Part shown: positions 29,035-32,301 of the stretch, piece by piece
Numbering within the stretch: the first letter of the stretch is position 1
How the letters are laid out: every line of letters begins with the position of its first letter
IMG/VR virus record: IMGVR_UViG_3300028024_000191
Span: 1 to 32,301 of that record
From: a virus
Length of the DNA: 32,301 bases
Direction: 5' to 3' (one strand)
Translations under genes and position numbers: made by a program
The notes under the pieces: model-generated
Databases searched by the model: none
What the model saw: only the letters and a program-made list of their open reading frames with translations
What the model was told of the DNA's origin: nothing

Positions 29035-29757
29035 TTACCCCAGTAGATTCCAAGACTGGAAACCCGCGCGACGGCGGAGATTGCGGAACGGATCGTTCTG
29101 ATTGCCCGGTCCCGAATTGCCGGAGCCACCAATCTGGGCACCCGGATCACCAATCGTTCCCAAGTCCGCGTTGTCCACGAAGCCGGGGCTTGAACCGTTG
29201 CTGGTCTGTCCCTGCTGAAGCAAATTCGTCGGAGTAGCTGGGGCCGGAGTTGAGTTGATCTGATTGATCACGTTATTCATGAGAGAGCGCATGTTTGAGT
29301 CTGGGCTCGGGCTCGCAGGGCTAGAAACAGAGCTGACGGGCTTGCTCGGGGTCGTCACGCTGTTTACGCTACGTCCGCCTCCGCCATCACCATTACGGCC
29401 AGCTCCGCCACCAGTGCCATTGCCTCCTGTGCCACCACCGGCCCCAGCGCCAGGACCGCCACCGGCAGCATTGCCACCGGGTCCTCCACCATCAGATCCG
29501 TGGCCCGTGTTGCTGCCGCCGTTTCCGGGTCCGTTACCTGCGGCATTGCCGCCGTTCTTCTCGCCCACGAAGCTCCAAAGGCCAGTGGACGGGTTCACGG
29601 TGCCCTCGTTGCCGAGAGCCCGCTTGATCTTGGAAAGTTCACTCGGATTGATCTGGATTAGAACTGAGTCTTTCACTCCGTCCTTCGGATCAGTCATACC
29701 CAGTGAAGTGAGATGTTTGATTGCTGCTTGCGTTACCGCATCAATGGTTTTCGCCAT
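29035..29757 (-). CDS. Gly-rich virion protein upstream of portal
   Basis: 240 aa. N-terminal ~65 residues are folded-looking (AVTQAAIKHLTSLGMTDPK ... LSKIKRALGNEGTVNPSTGLWSFVG), then Gly/Asn-rich low complexity (~68-128), a Ser/Pro/Val linker, and a C-terminus RNLRRRAGFQSWNLLG. A conserved terminal Trp-Asn-Leu-Leu-Gly plus basic run suggests capture by head proteins. First gene of the leftward virion operon, with its own motif and leader hairpin. Exact function unknown. Confidence 0.65.
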   Translation of the reverse strand: MAKTIDAVTQAAIKHLTSLGMTDPKDGVKDSVLIQINPSELSKIKRALGNEGTVNPSTGLWSFVGEKNGGNAAGNGPGNGGSNTGHGSDGGGPGGNAAGGGPGAGAGGGTGGNGTGGGAGRNGDGGGGRSVNSVTTPSKPVSSVSSPASPSPDSNMRSLMNNVINQINSTPAPATPTNLLQQGQTSNGSSPGFVDNADLGTIGDPGAQIGGSGNSGPGNQNDPFRNLRRRAGFQSWNLLG

Positions 29758-29797
29758 AAAAAAATACCCTCTGAAGAGAATTCAAAGGGTATTTAGG
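29758..29797 (-). promoter_or_regulatory. CCTAAATA motif and SD-sequestering hairpin, start of virion operon
   Basis: Minus strand CCTAAATACCCT (29797-29786), then GAATTCTCTTC, AGAGGGTATT and T-rich bases before the ATG at 29757. AATACCCT pairs with AGGGTATT, which hides GAGGG, the only ribosome site. Same plan as at 10491-10522 before the tail fibre. Rightward of this, up to the DUF3800 start, lies an AACACA/TGTGTT hairpin at 29832-29848. Confidence 0.55.
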
Positions 29798-29905
29798 CGA
29801 GTGGCTCTATTACGGAATTCATCAGCAAGAGCAACACATGAAGTGTGTTAGGCTTTCAGGAGCTAGAGGGGTATTGTTTGATGACGGCTGGATTTGGAGT
29901 GATCT

Positions 29906-30715
29906 ATGGCATTGATTGCGTACATGGATGAAAGCGGAACTCACGACGGCTCACCCTGTACCGTATTTGCTGGCTGGATAAGTGAGGAATCCTCGTGGAA
30001 ATCCTTTGATGCTGCGTGGAGCGTTCTCCTCATTCGCCCTTTGCCGGGTATTCGCGCAATTTCTCACATTCACGCGGTTGACCTCTACAAAGGCAGAGGA
30101 GAATTCAGGGGATGGCCGGAGAAAAGCCGGATTGCGCTGGTCGAAGCGGCACAAACCCTTATTTTCCGCTATGTGCGCTTCAGTGTCTCGCTCATCTTAG
30201 ACAACTCTGACTATGAAAAATCATATTCAGCCGTACACAAGAGAGAGAAGAGGAAAACGGGTATCGACTCAAAATACGGGGTCTGTGTTCGCATGTTCTT
30301 TGCGACAATCGCACAGATTATGGAGAAGCACTTCCCCACAGAGACGATTAGGATTGTCGTTGAAGGAGGCCATAAAAACAGAGGTTGCACGGACACGCTC
30401 TTTGAGGAGTTGAAACAAGTAGCTCCTGAGCTGGCTAATTTCATTTCCTCTGTTGATTATGGCGAGAAACGTGCTTGCCCTGGCGTTCAAGCGGCGGACT
30501 TGTTGGCTTATCCTGTGTTTCTTGGAGAACGCGATGGGACCGCGAAATTTGAGGCGCTTGACTATTCGCTTGGTGAAACCATGCCGCTGGATAAGATCGT
30601 GAACTATCGATACCCGCTGACAGAAGAAATTCTCGTCAATCTCCTAAACGGCCAAACAGACTATTCCGCTTTAAAAAGGCGCATGAAAAGTGATGCGGAT
30701 CGTATGAGTGATTAG
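29906..30715 (+). CDS. DUF3800-family protein
   Basis: 269 aa. Opening MALIAYMDESGTHDG with a metal-type D8/E9, then IVVEGGHKNRG, and GVQAADLLAYPVFL near residue 195: the DUF3800 pattern, thought to be an RNase H-like fold with three acidic ligands (here D8, the E in VVEGG and D in AADLL). Members occur in prophages and near defence genes; the biological role is not settled. TTGGAG ribosome site. It runs opposite to the virion operon and integrase, as an independent moron, and its stop overlaps the integrase stop by three bases. Confidence 0.8.
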   Translation: MALIAYMDESGTHDGSPCTVFAGWISEESSWKSFDAAWSVLLIRPLPGIRAISHIHAVDLYKGRGEFRGWPEKSRIALVEAAQTLIFRYVRFSVSLILDNSDYEKSYSAVHKREKRKTGIDSKYGVCVRMFFATIAQIMEKHFPTETIRIVVEGGHKNRGCTDTLFEELKQVAPELANFISSVDYGEKRACPGVQAADLLAYPVFLGERDGTAKFEALDYSLGETMPLDKIVNYRYPLTEEILVNLLNGQTDYSALKRRMKSDADRMSD

Positions 30716-32301
30716 TACGAGACCTTGTCGATTGCCTGTTTCAGCGTGGGCAGTCCTCCAAAGCTCCCATAGGTGCGGCCCACTGAGCCGTTACTGTGTC
30801 CGGTCAAACTGTCGTGGATATCTTCGGCGAGCAACGCACGGCGGCACGCGGTCTTGAATGTGTGGCGCAAGGAATGGAATGAGCCGGGTATCTCCAGGCG
30901 CTTCAGGCGCTTTGCAAATCGCTTGCCCACAGCATCACCCAGGAACCCGCGCGGGTTATGGTCCACGTCAAACAGTCGTGCGCTTTGCTTCCGCGCTCTC
31001 ATGTAGTCGAGGAAGCCCGCTTCTAACACGGCCTTGTGCAAGGGTACCCACCGGGAGGAAGAGTCCGTCTTGATAGAGTTGTCCCCGTACTCGTTCACGT
31101 CCATAAACCACGTGTTGTTCTCGCAGCGAATATCACTGGGTGAGAGCTGGCAAATCTCCTCGCGTCTCATCCCATGATAGGCCGCAATCATCGTGATCCA
31201 AAAATCAGTAAGGCCGAATTCGCCCTGTGACTTGCCCTTGGCTAGGTCCTTCAGGATCACTCTCATCTGATCCACTGTGAACTCTGGACGCTTGGACTTC
31301 GCCGGGTTCACCGCGACACTTGCTGCCCTTCCCTCTGCCGGGTTGATCCGGACGAGCTTCTCAGTCTTTGCCCAGGCGAACACCGCGCTCACGCATGCGG
31401 TGGTTTTGTTGATCGCCGCTGGCTTGAGCCGGGCTCTCTCGTCCTGGAGCTTCGCCTGTTCTGGCAAGGTCAACTCCCGCTCCGGCTTCGTCATCCGCGC
31501 GGGGACCTGCAACAGGTAGTCCCGATATTCCGTAAACTTCTGCTCCGTGACCTGGGAGGCCCGGACCTGATCCACCTTCGTTCCCCACATCGAGGCGAGG
31601 CGCTTAAAGGCAAACTCAAATTCCGTTCTCTGCTTCTCCGGGGTTTGCTTGATCCGAAAGTACTTGTCCAGGAGCGCACGAAGTGAGATCACCCCCATGG
31701 TGTCCTCAGCGCTCTTCTCCGTCATCGCCAAGGCTAGTTCATCCTGGGATCGCTTTTCGATCTCAGGTAACAGACGAAGCGCCAACTCCTCCACGAGCCC
31801 CGCTAGGTGGACCCGCTGATCTCCCTGGATTGGGGTTCCGGTCCGGGCTTCGATCCGCTCCAGGATTGTCTCGGGGAGATCGATCCCCGCCCGCTGGAGG
31901 TTCTGCCTTCGCCGGAGGTCCCACCCGCCGCGATCACTCATGTACTGGGAGATGTCCTCTCCTGGCCGGGGTTCGGCTCCCGCATCGATGGCCCGGAATG
32001 GACGAAGCTCCCCGGCCTTCCGCCGCACCAAGTCTTGATCAAGGATTTCCCGCTTCGCCGCTTCCAGGATCACGGCGGGGTCCACCTGCGGCGCTTGCCC
32101 GGCAATCCTGGCCCGCTCCAGGTCAAACCGCTCATCCCATTCCGTGGCGAGAATACGGGCTCTCTTGCCCGCCTCTTTGGGCTCTGTCGTCTCCAGTGAC
32201 TTGGTGATCTGCTTCCCGAGCACGCCCTGGAGATCAGCGGGAACTCGCCGGTAAAAGTAGTAAGTCCGCCGTCCGGGTTTGCGCCAAAGATAACCGCTCA
32301 T
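30712..32301 (-). CDS. int: Tyrosine recombinase / phage integrase
   Basis: 529 aa. N-terminal MSGYLWRKPGRRTYYFYRRVPADLQ is the small arm-type domain common in proteobacterial phage integrases. The core-binding SAM-like domain is around residues 200-340. The catalytic domain holds R379 (HGMRREEICQL), H476/R479 (HSLRHTF), H502 (LTGHSN) and nucleophile Y511 (GRTYGSF), so all key residues are present. It should join the phage att site to the host chromosome. The start lies on the last base of the window; no att site or tRNA is visible inside, so the attachment site is probably beyond this edge. Confidence 0.93.
   Translation of the reverse strand: MSGYLWRKPGRRTYYFYRRVPADLQGVLGKQITKSLETTEPKEAGKRARILATEWDERFDLERARIAGQAPQVDPAVILEAAKREILDQDLVRRKAGELRPFRAIDAGAEPRPGEDISQYMSDRGGWDLRRRQNLQRAGIDLPETILERIEARTGTPIQGDQRVHLAGLVEELALRLLPEIEKRSQDELALAMTEKSAEDTMGVISLRALLDKYFRIKQTPEKQRTEFEFAFKRLASMWGTKVDQVRASQVTEQKFTEYRDYLLQVPARMTKPERELTLPEQAKLQDERARLKPAAINKTTACVSAVFAWAKTEKLVRINPAEGRAASVAVNPAKSKRPEFTVDQMRVILKDLAKGKSQGEFGLTDFWITMIAAYHGMRREEICQLSPSDIRCENNTWFMDVNEYGDNSIKTDSSSRWVPLHKAVLEAGFLDYMRARKQSARLFDVDHNPRGFLGDAVGKRFAKRLKRLEIPGSFHSLRHTFKTACRRALLAEDIHDSLTGHSNGSVGRTYGSFGGLPTLKQAIDKVSY

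Noticed and set aside
29264-29851. Pro-rich 195-aa plus-strand frame
   Set aside because: Antisense of the Gly-rich virion protein; Pro runs are the complement of Gly codons. Same for 8963-9199.
1-32301. Window as a complete circular genome
   Set aside because: Both edges fall exactly on divergent start codons, leaving no room for promoters; better explained by trimming at gene borders.

Overview
The window is most of a temperate, podovirus-like (short-tailed) prophage. From about 29.8 kb down to 6.6 kb the minus strand carries a complete virion and packaging module in the gene order of phage T7: small Gly-rich and gp6.7-like virion proteins, portal, scaffold, major capsid protein, tail tubular A and B, a gp13-like protein, internal virion proteins, tail fibre, large terminase and a holin-like membrane protein. 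A 529-aa tyrosine recombinase lies at the right edge, a serine recombinase lies near 5 kb, and a SieB-like superinfection-exclusion protein is also present. Together these make an integrated phage much more likely than a lytic one. The family content fits a proteobacterial host, but nothing seen fixes the genus. No att site, tRNA gene, CRISPR or IS was found. The window begins and ends exactly at gene starts, so the element probably continues beyond at least the integrase end.

Layout. 0-4.6 kb is an accessory region. It holds a winged-helix-like protein and a coupled small ORF, a small minus-strand ORF, a HEPN-domain protein, two membrane proteins (one SieB-like), and a chain of overlapping small genes ending at 4551. 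4.55-6.1 kb holds a divergent control region, the serine recombinase, a strong terminator and a small conserved-type hypothetical. 6.1-10.5 kb (minus) holds membrane and lysis-type proteins, the large terminase, a Gly-rich adhesin-like protein and the tail fibre. 10.5-12.8 kb is the least ordinary part. It has a tandem array of terminators and CCTAAATA-type motifs, an unrecognised 281-aa gene, about 0.7 kb of highly structured non-coding DNA with five GTGTAAAC boxes, and one small plus-strand gene set against the late operon. 12.8-29.8 kb is the virion operon, with many 1-8 nt overlaps. 29.9-32.3 kb has a DUF3800 protein and the integrase, converging with overlapping stop codons.

How it may work. 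The virion module is T7-like, but the window has no single-subunit RNA polymerase, DNA polymerase, primase or helicase gene. Instead, a short motif (core TAAATA, usually CCTAAATA) recurs in front of structural genes, several times directly after an intrinsic terminator, always co-oriented with the following gene and without a sigma70 -35 box. I infer that it is a phage-specific late promoter recognised by a factor encoded outside the window. Two such leaders also carry a hairpin that buries the Shine-Dalgarno sequence. These motifs, the tandem terminator/promoter array upstream of the tail fibre, and the structured GTGTAAAC region are the best candidates for undescribed biology here. All functional statements are read from sequence alone.
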